Source of the DNA: Chlorobium sp.
GTDB lineage: Bacteria > Bacteroidota > Chlorobiia > Chlorobiales > Chlorobiaceae
Direction: 5' to 3'
Assembly: GCA_026193435.1 (NCBI GenBank)
Contig: JAPHUN010000178.1
Location: 1-5,563, forward strand
Length of the DNA: 5,563 bases
Of the stretch, positions 5,167 to 5,563 are shown piece by piece. The position numbers and the translations under genes are program-made. A model generated the notes under the pieces. It was not told where the DNA came from. It searched no databases and saw only the letters and a list, made by a program, of their open reading frames with translations. Numbering within the stretch: the stretch's first letter is position 1; every line of letters starts with the position of its first letter.

Positions 5167-5563
5167 ATGCATAAGCTGTCACGCCTCATCTGCATAGTTC
5201 TTATGCTGTCACTGACGGCCGTTTCTCTTTTCAATCAGGCTCATGCGTACGACAACAAACTCACCATGATGTGGTGGAATGTGGAAAATCTTTTTGATAC
5301 GGTTGACGATCCCTTGACCCGTGACAGCGAATTCACTCCTGAAGGGAAAAAGCGGTGGACAGAGAAAAAACTTCTGCTGAAATGCATGCGCATCTCACAC
5401 ATTGTTAAAGTCGCGGCCCTGAAAACCGGCGGTTACCCTGAAATTCTCGCGTTTGCAGAAGTTGAAAATCTCAACGTGTTCAAAAAACTGCTTTCGTTTC
5501 TGCCGGACAACTCCTACAAAACCGCATACCATGCCGCCAATGATCCAAGAGGGATCGATATAG
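5167..5563 (+). CDS. Secreted endonuclease/exonuclease/phosphatase-family protein, N-terminal part
   Basis: The first 132 codons are visible and the frame is still open at the window end. The N-terminus is a classic Sec signal peptide: basic MHKLSR, a hydrophobic core LICIVLMLSLTAVSLF, and a likely signal peptidase site after AHA (residue 27). The mature part begins with WWNVENLFDT at 36-45, the first strand and Asn motif of the EEP (DNase I-like, PF03372) fold. DSEFTPEGKKRW follows at 53-64, then ILAFAEVEN at 93-101 with the metal-binding Glu, and DPRGIDI at 126-132. The family cleaves phosphodiesters in nucleic acids or phosphorylated lipids with a divalent metal; export to the periplasm or outside suggests nuclease or phosphatase scavenging, but the substrate is unknown. 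ATG at 5162-5164 is out of frame and stops after 11 codons, so the ATG at 5167 is chosen. No Shine-Dalgarno motif is evident. Confidence 0.88.
   Translation, partial: MHKLSRLICIVLMLSLTAVSLFNQAHAYDNKLTMMWWNVENLFDTVDDPLTRDSEFTPEGKKRWTEKKLLLKCMRISHIVKVAALKTGGYPEILAFAEVENLNVFKKLLSFLPDNSYKTAYHAANDPRGIDI

Noticed and set aside
5162..5197. ATG at 5162-5164 as start of the EEP gene
   Set aside because: This frame reaches TAG after 11 codons; the ATG at 5167-5169 opens the frame with the signal peptide and EEP motifs.

Overview
The window is ordinary chromosomal DNA of moderate GC. It holds seven complete protein genes that I can place or describe, two genes cut by the window ends, and one speculative small ORF. 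I see no tRNA, rRNA, CRISPR array, insertion sequence, integrase or phage gene. The protein sequences (PurC, CoaD, a separate N-terminal transketolase subunit, a DedA protein and a secreted endonuclease/exonuclease/phosphatase protein) together suggest a green sulfur bacterium (Chlorobiales). That assignment rests on remembered family resemblance, not on a search, and is only moderately secure.

Left part, positions 1-3918, is a run of minus-strand genes. In transcription order they are purC (purine synthesis), a DedA-family membrane protein, a possible 49-codon small ORF, a transketolase N-terminal subunit, rsmD (16S rRNA guanine-N2 methyltransferase), coaD (coenzyme A synthesis), and the start of a class I aminotransferase that leaves the window at base 1. 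Gaps are 26, 135, 8, 152 and 22 bases, so most of the run could be one or a few housekeeping operons. The rsmD-coaD neighbourhood is common in bacteria. Transketolase supplies ribose 5-phosphate and erythrose 4-phosphate, precursors for purines and aromatic amino acids, so its company with purC and an aminotransferase makes metabolic sense, but joint regulation is inference.

Right part, positions 3919-5563, changes orientation three times. A half-size EamA/DMT membrane protein is divergent from purC. It converges on an unrecognised 132-residue acidic helical protein. After a 301-base intergenic stretch, a secreted endonuclease/exonuclease/phosphatase-family protein begins on the plus strand and runs off the end.

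I found no convincing new system. The points most worth a second look are the small ORF whose stop codon overlaps the transketolase start (TAATG), the lone transketolase half with no C-terminal partner in view, the T7 run at the rsmD stop followed by a long open alternative frame, and the unrecognised 132-residue protein.
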